From NCBI GenBank assembly GCA_920105625.2, contig OV050033.1, positions 131,253,821 to 131,317,820 of the forward strand: a DNA stretch of 64,000 nucleotides. Reading direction: 5' to 3'. Each line of letters begins with the position of its first letter. Position 1 is the stretch's first letter. The stretch is from Clusia tigrina. Its lineage: Eukaryota > Arthropoda > Insecta > Diptera > Clusiidae. Below are positions 12,901 to 24,116 of this stretch, one piece after another. Made by a program: the position numbers and the translations under genes. A model generated the notes under the pieces. That model made no database searches. It worked only from the letters and a program-made list of their open reading frames with translations, and was not told where the DNA came from.

Positions 12901-13250
12901 CTATTTAAAAATTATAAATCTTTTGACCACTCGACATTTATTTCAGGACATGTGCCATTTTGCATCCTGTTCATTCAGACCAGCACCAGCCCGCTGCGCC
13001 TAAGGATATTGTATTAATTTACTCTTTTTATCGTATACAGAAAGGTGTAAAAATCACAGAAAAAATGTCTATTAAATTATATTTAATCTATTTTGAATGG
13101 TATACAACTTTACACACCTCATTACTAAATTGATTTTTCACATCCTTTTACTTGCGATTACAATTTTCAGCACTTTTTACAAAATCTTCTCCATTCAACA
13201 ACAATTGTTTATAACTCGCCCCTTCTCTAATCCACTCCTCTTAAAAAATA
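12900..13250. other. Spacer without recognised features
   Basis: AT-rich and low in complexity. I see nothing assignable. Confidence 0.35.
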
Positions 13251-13255
13251 TGCAC

Positions 13256-13385
13256 CACCATATACGAGCAGTAGCAACAGATTAGGAATACTCGTGTGGA
13301 CAGATTAAGTCACTGCATACAAACTCACCATATACGAGTAGTATATCAGGTTGGGACTACTCGGGTGGACACATCAATTCAATGC
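13256..13385. repeat. Imperfect tandem duplication, about 70 bp units
   Basis: CACCATATACGAG.AGTA starts each unit at about 13256 and 13328. Each continues with a related GGAATACTCGTGTGGACA / GGACTACTCGGGTGGACA stretch. Confidence 0.7.
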
Positions 13386-13389
13386 AGAT

Positions 13390-14150
13390 TTAACACACAC
13401 ACGCACGTGCATTATTAGTTAGATGGCTGCATTAGAGTGGCCAGATTAAGGGTTGATGTCATAATAATAATCATAATAAGAGACGTAAAATTAAAATATT
13501 ATACTGTCTACCCACATTCTCTCGAATTAAAATCAAGATATAAAACACGAGCTGTTGTTTTAAAAAAATCCTTGCCTTAATTATAACAATTACCGAACTA
13601 TTATGCAGGAGACTGCATTGAAGCGCGCAACTGCTGGTCACTTTACAAATTTATGATAACAATACATCAGCCATCACATAAAGTTCACTGCCATTTACTT
13701 AAGATAAAGAAAATTACAAAATTATATAAGCACAGAAATTGTTGTTAGAAACTTAGCCGAGCGCGTTGTGCGTCAAAACTATTCGTGATAGAATTTAAAA
13801 CTAAAACCTTCACTCTTGTGCATTATTAGCGCCGAAGGTGGGCGCATTGCGGCACAACTACACTAGCAACGAATGCCGAGAACAAAACAAAACAAAATCA
13901 CGGAAATCTATGAGTGGGAGAAAGGGGCAGAAACTTGTGGCTGAGAACAGAGTGGACGCTTTATGCTGGTCACATTTGCGAAGAGAGCAAGTAGAAGAAG
14001 CAGAGTCAACTTATTCTTATTAGAAATCCGATTTAGAACTAGAGAACTGTTCAATGTGCTAAGAACTTTTGTGAAACATTTAAGATTATTTACTGGTCAT
14101 AGTAATTCAGCAATATAATATAGAAAACATCATTTATAACTCGTTATTTA
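13390..14150. other. Spacer downstream of P450 gene 2
   Basis: No supported gene. Short open frames here (such as 13838-14023, plus) have no recognisable content. Confidence 0.35.
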
Positions 14151-14154
14151 AAAT

Positions 14155-14340
14155 TTTTGACAAATGACTTTTCGCTGTCTTTTCGTCGATGACTTTTCAC
14201 TGATGACTTTTCAACGGTGACTTTTCAATGCTGACTTTTCATCGTTGTTTTTCACAAATGACTTTTCACTGATGACTTTTCATTGGTGTTATTTCACAAA
14301 TGACTTTTCACTGATGACTTTTCACTAATGACCTTTTAAT
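14155..14340. repeat. Minisatellite, unit about TGACTTTTCACTGA
   Basis: About a dozen diverged copies of TGACTTTTCA with 3-6 nt spacers lie about 230 bp past the stop codon of P450 gene 2. Confidence 0.85.
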
Positions 14341-14571
14341 AGGATTTCCAGCTTATTCATGTTTAATTATGAATGACAAAATACTCTTACTACATAATAT
14401 ATTCATTTCACATTAAGTGCTTTCAGCACTTTTCAATTGTTGGCCATGCCTACTATTAAAATGTAACACCACAACTCTATTAAACAAATATTATAAATGA
14501 CAAAAGGAAGCTTGTGTCTCATTATAAAGAAATATTCTAGTACACAAAGTTCCACGCCTCTTCTTCATAAT

Positions 14572-17306
14572 TTAAAGTCTCGGCTGTAAGCCAAAGTGAG
14601 CACCACTCGCCGAACGCAATACCAAGTTCACCATGGGCCTCACTGCAGGCCCCAGTGGCAATAGTTCAAAATGGCGGAGAACTTTGCTAATGATGCTCTT
14701 TATTTCCAGTATGGCGAATTTCTGCCCAATGCAATTGCGTGGCCCTGCGCTAAAAGGAATGTAGGCGAAGGGGTGCATTTTCTCAGCCTCATGAAGAAAG
14801 CGTTCCGGTTTGAAAGTGTCCGGGTCGGGAAAGTAGGCGGGGTCACGTAACAAAATATACAAACCAATAGTGAAGCTGCAGTCCGCTGGTATTGGTTTGC
14901 CATCTATCGTGAAGAAAGGAGTTACACTCATGATGAATCCCCTTGACTAATGTATGTCTGTCTACTTACTAATGACGACATCCTCATCTATATATCGTCC
15001 AATGATAGGCACCGGTGGGTACATGCGTAACGCTTCCTTAATCACGCATTCCAAATACTTCAGGCTATTCAGATCACGCATAGTCACTGGTCGATCCTTA
15101 TCGGTGCCAAGGACCTCGCAGATTTCTTCGTACAATTTTTGTTGCACTTCCGCATGTCGAGAAATGAGATACAAACAGAAGGATATGCCGCTAGTGGTGG
15201 TGTCATGACCAGCGAACATGAAAGTGTCCACCTCCTCTCTGATGTCCTCATCGCTGAGTGGTTGACCGTCGATGGTCGATTGTAGCAGCACATCCAGCAA
15301 AGCCATGCGAGGTTTTAAGCCAATATTTTCATCCAAAGTTTCCTGCTGCCCAAGCGATGAGTCTCTACGTTCTGTTATGGATTGCTGCAAAGCTATACGA
15401 TGTTCCATGATAATTTTCTTGGTAAAATCATGCGTGGTTTCGATGCTGGTTCTGAGACGTTTTGCTGCACCCGGAGAGATCAAGCGAAATATCCAACCCA
15501 CACGCGTCCATATGTTTATAAAACGTTTACAGGTGATGTCGGTGATACTAATAATGTGAAAAGAAAGCCACAATAATTTTATGAGGAATAAATGTTGCAT
15601 AAATAAATAGAATAGAATTATGCCAAGAACGGATGTTTCAGCTGGAAGAGCATAGAGTAATTACAATTCAAATTGAGGTAAAACTACGAAATATTTTTTG
15701 GTGTAAATGATGTTCACTTCTTCGTGAAAGAGTGTCGAAAATATATCCAGGAAATATTTTATAAAAGTCTTCAAAGTATTATTCAAATAAATCATATAAA
15801 TTTCATAACATTTCTTTCTAATAGATTTTTTCGCCCTATTGACCGTCGACTGAATTATTGGTCTAGTTAATTTTTATACTTACTTCCTGGTCGCTTGCAC
15901 ATACGGAAAATCCGGATTCATCTGTGCATGTACTTTTGTGCCCATTGCAGTTTCTGTGATCCAACATCCAATTAAAAATAAGAAATCATACGTAACAAAT
16001 ATTTAAAATGGCAGTGTAATGATAGGGAAACGGGTAATGTATAGTCGCTGTTACTAACGGAACTGCTAAGTAGCTCAGAATGGTTCAGTAACAGAACTCT
16101 TAACAAAGTCACTATGGCTCCATAACAGAATTGTTAACCAACTCTTTATGGTTCTGTTACTCAACTGTTCCTCAAATCGCAGTAATTAGGTAACAGGACT
16201 ATGGTTCAACAACAGAACTGTTAATCAAGTCACTATGGTTGCATAACAGAACTGTTACTCAAATCGTAATTAGGTAACTGGTCTATGGTTCAATCACAGA
16301 ACTGTTTATCAAGTCACTATGGTTCCGTAACAGAACTGCTAATCAAGTTACTATGGTTCAATCGAATTTTTACTCAAATCCCAGTAATTATGTAATAGAA
16401 CTGTCAATCAGGTTCCAGTAATTATGTAGCAGAACTTATAATCAAATTCCAGTGACTTTGCTAACCCAGTCACAGTGATTCAGTCAATTTGCTGACTTCT
16501 ATATGGTTTGATACGGAAACAGGGACTCGTGTCTTAACAGTACGTTGATCTCTTTGAACTGTGATATGTTCTCATATTGTTGTAAACATTTTCATTCACT
16601 TCTAATTTAATAACTTCGATTGTTCCCGATACACTATCACCCACCATCACCACCCTATCAATTGTCAAACTTTGCGTATGTCACCTGTACTGCTACATAC
16701 CTGCAATTATGTCCAAGGTAGTCAAGCATATCATCGGAAATATGTCCACCGCCGTCTTGCCATCCGCTCTCCCATACAACAGTTGCACCATGATCTCACT
16801 CTGTTGTTCGAAAATCTCCACAAACTGTTCAAGTATTTTAAAATGAAAAGTGGGTGAAATTATTTTTCTATGCTGATGCCATTTATGACCGGTGCTCATC
16901 AGTAGACCAGTGCCGAGCCAACCACGGAGCAGTTCATACATACTATTCTTCGTTATGAATTTTGTACTGGCGAGTATGGGCGCAATATCGTTGGGATCAC
17001 AAGAGAACACAGCTACTCGATGTAGCACCCAAATTCGAAAGCTGGCTCCATATTGCAGCCGTTGTTTTACAAGCAAATTCATGATCTCTGAATGCGGAAA
17101 CAAATATTTAAGTAAAACGAAGCTTACTGCCTGGAAAAAGCCAACTGACCTTCCTGATTTTGACCGCGAAATATCAGAGCACTGCCAATGAGGGGCAGTG
17201 CCCTGGGACCTCGCATGTAATGCAGCATGTCATTTTTACGTTTTTTTCTCAAATAGTCCCACACCAATAAGAAAGTTATTGCAATGATCACAATTTCAAG
17301 CCACAT
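14572..17306 (-). CDS. Cytochrome P450, CYP4 family (gene 2 of array)
   Basis: Intact ER P450 of 507 residues. Exons downward: 17306-17150, 17087-16701, 15953-15884, 15547-14970, 14903-14572; each junction keeps the frame with GT-AG borders. The ATG ([19 protein letters not shown]) gives the membrane anchor. The chain shows a C-helix after [33 protein letters not shown], signature [23 protein letters not shown] (ExxR), FKPERF and [15 protein letters not shown] with Cys455. The I-helix residue that is Glu in most CYP4 enzymes is Ala317 here, so no covalent heme ester is expected. The intron between the FG region and ALLDVLLQ found in genes 1, 5, 6 and 7 is absent. Intron 2 (747 nt) holds a minisatellite. 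A TATA box lies about 125 nt upstream. Substrate unknown. Confidence 0.93.
16035..16500. repeat. Intronic minisatellite in P450 gene 2
   Basis: Diverged units built on ACTATGGTTC..TAACAGAACTGTTA.TCAAGTC repeat about ten times at 25-60 nt spacing. They lie inside intron 2 of gene 2. Many units contain an AACAG..CTGTTA inverted motif. Confidence 0.8.
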
Positions 17307-17429
17307 TATTTGCCCCTTTGCAGCGTCTTCGAACATTTTTTGCGGAACTGTTGGTCCAGATTGCGACTTTGATTAATTGAAACACTTTTTATGTCGACTT
17401 ATTTGCTCTTGTCTAATTGCCAGAATACG

Positions 17430-17437
17430 TTTTTATA
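17430..17437 (-). promoter_or_regulatory. TATA box of P450 gene 2
   Basis: CTATAAAAACG on the minus strand lies about 125 nt before the ATG. The same 11-mer precedes gene 5 at a similar distance (about 134 nt), which supports both as core promoters. Confidence 0.65.
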
Positions 17438-17602
17438 GTTGGAAATTGTTGTTCACTTGTTTAAGGCAGATTGACTGCCTCAGTTGCTTGACTGACTGTT
17501 TTATTAATAATCACAATTTGGATTGAAATACCACAACTAAACAAATATTAAAGCTAATTAATTTCACAGCAGTGAAACAAAACAGAGAACAACGAGATCT
17601 GC

Positions 17603-17650
17603 CTTCACACACACGCTCGCACACACACGGTCCCACACACACACGCAATG
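17603..17650. repeat. CA-rich microsatellite at the 5' edge of the retrotransposon
   Basis: Runs of (CA)n broken by CGCTCG and GGTCC. A second (CA)n run follows the A-tract at the element's 3' end (about 23176). This is expected if the element inserted into a CA repeat. Confidence 0.75.
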
Positions 17651-18927
17651 CAACAGGGGTGGCACACTTGGCAGCTGTTACAGATAATGCTACAAGTAGT
17701 AATCATAAGCGGAAATCAAGCTATGATGAGGATAGCCCATTTATGACAAGTAAGCGCATCCCTCGATCACCACACCAGACACACGGTGGAGGAATTCGAG
17801 CAAGGTCATCACCGCCAGCTATAGAGGTAGAAGAACATACAGTTAGTTGTGATTCTAAGACCACCGAAACACCGAAGGGCGGCCAGCGGATAACAGTAAC
17901 ACCACTGATAGAGAGAATAGCTGCAAACCAGGCGACTACATCGGGCAAGAGTACTGTGGACTCCTCTGAACTGCTAGGAGGTAAAATCATGGAACTAATA
18001 TCCATGATAAGCTCACAGCGACATGTCAACCAACAAATGAGAGAGCTGTGTTCCAATATCGCCCAGCTACATAAAGAAGAGTCGAACCATCGCCGAGACG
18101 CCGTATCAGAAACAAATAAACCGTCGAAAATGGTGCAGACATCGCCAGAACCAAAAGGTGCGAAGGAACAACACAGTCAGAGGCGGGAAAGGCTGGAGAC
18201 AAGGAACTCTGAGAAGAAAGGCAAAGCCGAGGGTAAAGCGCAGAAGAAGAAAAAAGAACACCAGCAGACACCGGCGGAAGCAATAAAGAGCAATAGCGAA
18301 AGCATCTGCTATGAAGGCGCACCTACCGAAAGGACAGAACACCCTAGTATGTGGCACACAGTCTCAGCAACTAAGAGGAAACAGAGAGTACGTCCTGATG
18401 CGATCATAATCTCAAAAAAAGGAGCTATCACATATGCTGACATGCTCAAAATGATAAAGGACAACCGGAGCTTCAGAAACTGGGTGACAACGTACAGAAG
18501 GTACGGAAAACTGTCAAAGGTGATCTAGTCCTAACCTTAAAGAGAAAGACGGAAGGGGAAACCAACAAATATAGAGAAGATCTGGGAAGGGCTCTACAGG
18601 ACAAAGCGTGTGTCAAATCACTATGCCAGATAAAGACAATAGAGTGTCGGGATATGGACGAGATAACCACGATAGAAGAAATGTCCGAGGCAATCACAAA
18701 GCATTTCCCAAAAGTGACTGCCCTAACAACTAGCTCCATCATTAGCATGCGCAAAACGCAGGAAGGTACACAAGTAGCGCTAATCACCTTGCCTATAACA
18801 GATGCAAACGTACTCTTGGACACAGGTCATGTACGCATAGGATGGGTAAGATGTCGACTTCGAGAAAACATTAAACCAACCAGATGTTATAAGTGCCTCG
18901 ACTTTGATCACGTAGCCAGACAATGTA

Positions 18928-19841
18928 CGTTTCGTGAGTTACGTATGTTCGATGTTCGCATTTTTTTTCTGTTATGTTGGTACACATGTCTGTTATATAT
19001 GTTGGCAATACCAACCATTTTGGATTGTCAGTTTGTTTTTGACAGATAAAAAGGTTAGTCGTGTTTTGGTGTGCTCTTCGATTTTGTACTATTCGAAAAA
19101 ATGGATCAAAGAAACTGTATTCAGTTTGGTGTAAAAAATGAAATTAAATGCGCAAGGATATTTGAAATGTTGACTGTGGCCTTTGGCGAGTCTACTATGA
19201 GCAGAACACAAGTTCAATTGTGGTATAACCGGTTTAAGGAAGGCTGAGAAGATGTCAATGACGATGCTCGTCCTGGTCGCCCGAGCACGTCAACAACCGA
19301 GGAAAACATTGACGCAGTGAAGAAAATGATTTTGGATAATCGTCGAATCACTATCAGAGAGGTTGCTGATGATGTTGGCATATCGTTCGGCTCATGCCAA
19401 GCAATTTTTACGGATGTTTTAGGCATGAAACGTGCGGCAGCGAAGATTGTTCCAAAATTGCTAAATTTTGAGCAAAAACAACGTCGCATGGACATCGCTC
19501 AGGAGCTGTTTTTGGCCAAAAACAAAACCGTTATCATGTCTCAACCACCGTATTAACCGGACTTGGCCCCCGCTGACTTCTTCCTATTTCCAAAACTGAA
19601 GACACCGATGAAAGGAAAGCGTTTTGCTACGATTGAGGAGATAAAAGAAAAATCGAAACAGGAGCTGTTGGCGATACCAAAAAAAGCGTTTCAGAAGTGT
19701 TTCGAGGATTGGATAAAACGCTGGCATAAGTGTATTATATCTGAGGGGAATCACTTTGAAGGGGACAAGATAGTTGTTGATGAATAAATAAATGCTTTTT
19801 GAAAAAATTGAAAATAACGGTTATTTTTTGATCAAACCTCG
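18928..19841 (+). mobile_element. Internally deleted mariner nested in ORF1
   Basis: 914 bp, flanked by TA at 18926-18927 and 19842-19843. Taking it out with one TA joins the ORF1 frame exactly between the two zinc knuckles, which defines the borders. The right end (read inward CGAGGTTTGATCAAAAAATA) looks like a mariner end. The left end (CGTTTCGTGAGTTACG) matches it poorly. It carries a defective transposase. Confidence 0.88.
19101..19787 (+). pseudogene. Mariner transposase, internally deleted
   Basis: One frame from ATG (MDQRNCIQFGVKNEI) to a TAA at 19785, with in-frame TGA at 19245 and TAA at 19554. It keeps the N-terminal helix-turn-helix part (SRTQVQLWYNRFKEG, ITIREVADDVGISFG) and the C-terminal part (PDLAPADFFLFPKL, with the third catalytic Asp). 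About 150 residues between AQELF and LAKNKT are missing, including the first two catalytic Asp residues. It cannot catalyse transposition. Confidence 0.88.
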
Positions 19842-20014
19842 TAAGAGCGAAGTGGACCGGACTGGGGAATGCCTTAGGTGTGGGAAAAAGGGACATGTGG
19901 CGAGAGACTGCAAAGCTCCACCAAAATGCGATATTAAAAGTGGAAATGACCACGGAACAGGCAGTTTTAAATGCCCAGCTTATAAGAAAGCAATACGTGT
20001 TAAAGTAAGAAAGT

Positions 20015-22967
20015 ATGTTTAAGTGCATACAGATAAACCTCAACCACTGCGAAGGTGCGCAAAGTCTCATCGAACAAACCGCAATAGAAACGGGGGCAGA
20101 CATCCTCCTGATTAGTGAGCCGTATAGGATACCTGAAGAAACAACAGATGGGCGGCAGATGCATCAGAAACTGTGGCAATATGGATATGTGGGAACACAC
20201 CTTTCGAGCGCAAAGCTGCAGTACCACAAAACGGCTTTGCATATGCCAAAATACTTGGCACCCACTTCTATAGTTGCTACGCTCGCCCGAGCGCTACCAT
20301 AAACGAATTTGATGACTTCCTGAACAGGTTGGTCGAAGATGTCAGAGGAAAAACCCCTGTAATAATTGCTGGCGACTTCAACGCCTAGGCAGTGGACTGG
20401 GGTAGTAAAATAACAAATATAAGAGGAACAGCAGTGTTAGAAGCTTTTACGGCGATGGACATGATTCTGCTCAATCAGGGCAACGCAAATACCTACAGTA
20501 AAGGAAATGGGGGCTCAATTATAGACATAACATTCGCAAACAGATCCCTCTCCAGGAAACTACGTTGGTACGTCTCGGAAGCACTTACGTTAAGTGATCA
20601 CAAGGCAGTCATGATAGAGTGCACTAATCTGGAACATACAAGAAGAGCACAAGCTCCAAAGGCCCAACGAAACGGCTGGAGCGTGAACAAAATCGACCAT
20701 AGCATGATGGAATACACCATAAATCAAATGGAACCTCTCCAAGGATCAGCAGCACAACAGACGAGGCATGTTATGGGGAGTCTGAAAAATATTTGTGATG
20801 CAGCAATGCCGAGGAAAAAACATAGGGATAGCAGGAAACCTGTTTATTGGTGGAATAATAGCATGGCTGACCTGAGGAAAGACTGCATAAAGCTAAGAAG
20901 ACTACAACAGAGAGCAAAGGGAAAACCTGACTTCCAGCAACTACAGCAGAACTACAAATTGAAACGTAAAGAATTCAGGAAAGCAATCTCTGCTGCAAAA
21001 AGTAGTGGATTTAAAACACTTGTGGAGGATATTGACAATAACCCCTGGGGAATGGCTTATAAGATAGTATTGAGGCGTTTGAAAAATGGAGCAGCAATCG
21101 TCCCAGTATGCCCCATCATCATGGCGAACATCGTCTCAACCCTGTTTCCAGCGCAAGAAGCACCAAAGCTATGCCGAAGTTATGACTGTAGCCAGGAAAT
21201 AATCGCAGCCATAGATGAGGTAATAAGTGCGGCAAAAAGAATAAAGTCCCACAAGAGTCCTGGCTTGGATGGAATACCTAACTTAGTGCTGAAAACAGCA
21301 GTGCTGTCACAGCCTGTTATTTTCAGCGATATGTTCACCAACTGTCTGAAAGAAGGAGTATTCCCGGAACGCTGGAAACGTCAACGATTAGTGCTTCTTC
21401 CTAAGGGTGACAAACCACCAGAATTACCCTCTTCATATCGACCTCTGTGCATGCTAGACACGGCGGGAAAGTTACTGGAGAGAATTATCTGCATGCGATT
21501 GGAGCCGTATCTGGACAGGCTGCATGGAAACCAGTATGGATTTCGGAGAGGTCGCAGTACAGTAGACGCTATAGCTGCAGTTTGCGAAATAGCGCAAAGT
21601 GCTCTGTCGGGCACGAGATGGAAGGGAGGCGCTAAAGAGTATTGCGCAGTAGTTACCCTGGACATTAGAAATGCGTTTAACTCCGCGAACTGGGAGAAGA
21701 CATTAAATGCCTTAGCGGGCCTGAAAATACCCCTTTATCTACAGCGTATGGTGAGAAATTACTTTGAAAACAGAGTAATAGTGTATGACACAGATGACGG
21801 ACCGAAGGAATATCGAGTAACAAGAGGCAACCCACAAAGATCTGTATTGGGGCCGGTCCTGTGGAATGTGATGTACGACGGAGTTCTAAGGATCCAAAAA
21901 CCGACGGGTGTCAGTATTGTTGGCTATGCCGATGATATTGCTGTCGTAGTAGTTGCTAAAAAGCTGGAGCAAATTGTTGCGAAATGCAATGAAACCAGTA
22001 TAAGAGTATGGCTTCAGAAAAACGATCTTCAGCTGGCAGACAACAAAACGGAAGTGATGCTGATGAGCAGCCGGAAGGTGATGGAGACTATGACGATCCG
22101 TGTGGGAGAGCACAATATTACGTCCTCTCCAAACCTCAAATACCTTGGAGTTGCATGCATAATTTCAGAGACCATATGAGATATGCCAGCGAGAAAGCCT
22201 CACGAACCTGTGCTAGGTTAGCAAGGCTCATGCCAAACATAGGTGGTCCAAAACAACCAATAAGAGAACTTCTCACAAGCGTCACAAAGTCGATGCTCCA
22301 ATACGCTGCTCCTATATGGGCCTCTGCCACTAAACATAAGTCATATATGAAGAGTGCAGTATCCGCATACAGGCTGTCGTCGATAAGAGTGAGTTGCGCG
22401 TTCAGAACAGTATCAGATGATGCAGCTATCGTCATTGCTAACTGCTGCCCAGACGATATTGTCACTAGAAAGAAAAAACAGGCATACATGTCCCGGAAAA
22501 ATAAGGATAACGGACACTCGGCAGAGAAGATCGACGAAGAACGCATCGTAGAATGGCAGCACAGATGGGATAACTCGTCAAAAGGCCGCTGGACCTATGA
22601 AATGATACCAGATATCAAAACATGGACAACGAGGAAACATGGTGACGTGAACTACTATCTGATGCAACTCATATCGGGCCATGGGTATTTTAGGAATTAC
22701 TTGCATAAATATAAGCATGTGGAGGATCCCCACTGTCTATACTGCGCCAATGAAATTGAGGATGCGAGGCACGTTCTCCTGGAGTGCGTAAGGTTTGCAA
22801 CACAACGTCACCACCTTGAAATATTGATGCGGAGGCCCCTAACCCCGACCAAATTGATACAGTTTATGCTCAGCTCGGAGAAGGCATGGGAAGAAGCCAA
22901 TAAGATGGTCGTGCAGATAATGACAAGGCTACGACGGGACGAGCAAATAGCTCGATCAATAGCATGA
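20015..22967 (+). pseudogene. Retrotransposon ORF2: endonuclease and reverse transcriptase, broken
   Basis: Begins MFKCIQINLNHCEGAQ with ADILLISEPYRIP (APE endonuclease). It shifts frame near 20215, then reads YARPS, VIIAGDFNA, a TAG at 20386-20388 where Trp is usual, and SDHKAVMIEC. Reverse transcriptase: HKSPGLDGIPN, SYRPLCMLDTAGKLLERI, YGFRRGRSTVDAI, LDIRNAFNSANW, PQRSVLGPVLWN (Arg where Gly is usual), GYADDIAVVV at about 21922, LKYLGV. A shift near 22155 leads to the last frame (DHMRYASEKASRTCARLARL) with a CX2CX7HX4C motif (CLYCANEIEDARHVLLEC) and the stop at 22967. About 980 residues overall, close to R1-clade proteins. Multiple lesions, not functional. Confidence 0.88.
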
Positions 22968-23162
22968 ACAATTAGTAATTGAACACACCTGCCCGGCGAA
23001 GCAATACCTTAATTTGCAAGTACCGACGGGAATACAGGATAGAGTGCGAAAGGGGGGTGGTTTAGTACGTAGGCACAAATAATAATTTATGAGTGAATCG
23101 TACATACGCTCAGCACGGGCTGACAGTATCTTCAGAAGATTAAACCCCCATGGCCGCAGCCT

Positions 23163-23190
23163 AAAAAAAAAAAACACACACACACACATA
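23163..23190. repeat. A-tract then (CA)n at the retrotransposon 3' end
   Basis: Thirteen A residues are followed by about seven CA units. The A-tract marks the 3' end of the reverse-transcribed copy, and the CA run is probably the target repeat. Confidence 0.75.
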
Positions 23191-23500
23191 TCCTCTCTCG
23201 TTCTGTTAAAGATAAACTGTACACTGTAAAAAACAATCTCTCTAAAGGGGTGAAATTGCAATTTGTGACTCCCATACCTTAATGAAACCTTGCAACAGTA
23301 TATAGTCAAAGATACAGAAGCAGATTGCTATATGGGCCGATGTGGGTCCTACTAAACACTATACAAAAAGTGGGCGGTCTATATTAGCTGCTACGCCCAC
23401 TATAAACAAATATTCATAACTTAAAATCTATTAGGTGTAGTAAAAAAATATCCATTATTTCCCAATAGACGGCTTACGTCATCTGTATCTCGCGCTGTAT
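23190..23500. other. Short spacer
   Basis: No recognisable gene or element. Confidence 0.35.
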
Positions 23501-23529
23501 AAGTGCGATCGGGAAGGCAAATTGTCGAA

Positions 23530-23835
23530 AATGTCGATTAAATCAAGGATATCGTGGAGTCCGACCGTCAAGTAAGCACTGTTTCGATTGCCGAGGAGCT
23601 AAACAAAAAACAGTTTGGAACCACTTGAATAAGACTGGATACAAAAAGAAACTCGATGTATGGGTGCCACACGAGTTGCCGCAAAAAACAGTCAAATCAT
23701 GGACCGAATTTTCATCAGTTTGACGTTGTCGTAAGTGACCCACTTTTCATCACCAGTCACTATCCGCTTCAGAAATGGGTCGATTTCCTTGAGATTCAGC
23801 AGCAAATCGCCAATAGGTTGCCTCACTAGAAAAAC
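23530..23835. mobile_element. Rearranged mariner relic (one part inverted)
   Basis: Plus-strand frames at about 23545-23727 read KDIVESDRQVSTVSIAEEL, KTVWNHLNKTGYKKKLDVWV and MDRIFISLT. These are N-terminal parts of a mariner transposase with a frameshift. The next part of the protein (EIDPFLKRIVTGDEKWVTYDN, with the first catalytic Asp) is on the minus strand at 23830-23728. So the middle of the relic is inverted in place. Confidence 0.75.
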
Positions 23836-24114
23836 TTAGAAGTCCTGGTTACTTGGTCCTGCACTTCGTATATACGTTTTTTATACTTAGATTAGGAACT
23901 AAAGACGAACATGTTTGATTAAATTACCAAAGTTTTAAATATCGGAAGTGGCTGGTTTGCCTGCTGACTGGATCCAAAGTGCGTCCAAGTGCGTGAAATT
24001 GAGACTACAACAAATTAATTTCCATGACTTTGTATCACACTCGCTCACAACGGACCCAACTGGGGGTCTAAGTGGCATCACTGTTTTCTTGATGATGCGG
24101 TTGCCTAACCAACT
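23836..24114. other. Spacer between two mariner copies
   Basis: I see nothing recognisable. It may include more of the mariner relic, but no clear motif is present. Confidence 0.35.
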
Positions 24115-24116
24115 TA

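Larger units (their letters stand above)
17650..20022 (+). pseudogene. Retrotransposon ORF1 (gag-like), broken and interrupted by a mariner
   Basis: The first part (17650-18465) is basic and rich in Ser, Thr, Lys and Glu. A one-base shift near 18465 moves the reading to the frame that continues to 18927 (VALITLPITDANVLL, GWVRCRLRENIKPTRCY). There the first zinc knuckle, CYKCLDFDHVARQC, is cut by the mariner at 18928-19841. After it the frame goes on with KSEVDRTGECLRCG and a second knuckle, CLRCGKKGHVARDC, then KCPAY, ending at 20022. The stop overlaps the ATG of ORF2 (20015). Role in a live element: RNA-binding protein of the retrotransposition particle. Confidence 0.85.
17650..23176 (+). 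mobile_element. R1-clade (Waldo-like) non-LTR retrotransposon, 5'-truncated and defective
   Basis: A two-ORF LINE: a gag-like ORF1 with CCHC knuckles, then ORF2 with an APE-type endonuclease, reverse transcriptase (YADD) and a C-terminal CCHC-like motif. It ends in an A-tract followed by (CA)n, and its 5' side starts in (CA)n. R1-clade Waldo/Mino elements are known for insertion into CA-type microsatellites, so the flanks support this placement. ORF1 has no ATG near the 5' edge, which suggests 5' truncation. Frameshifts near 18465, 20215 and 22155, a TAG at 20386 and a nested mariner make it inactive. It starts about 340 bp upstream of P450 gene 2, pointing away from it. Confidence 0.85.

Noticed and set aside
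16035..16500. Regularly spaced repeats resembling a CRISPR array
   Set aside because: Units are diverged, spacing is irregular, there are no cas genes, and it lies in an intron of a eukaryotic gene.
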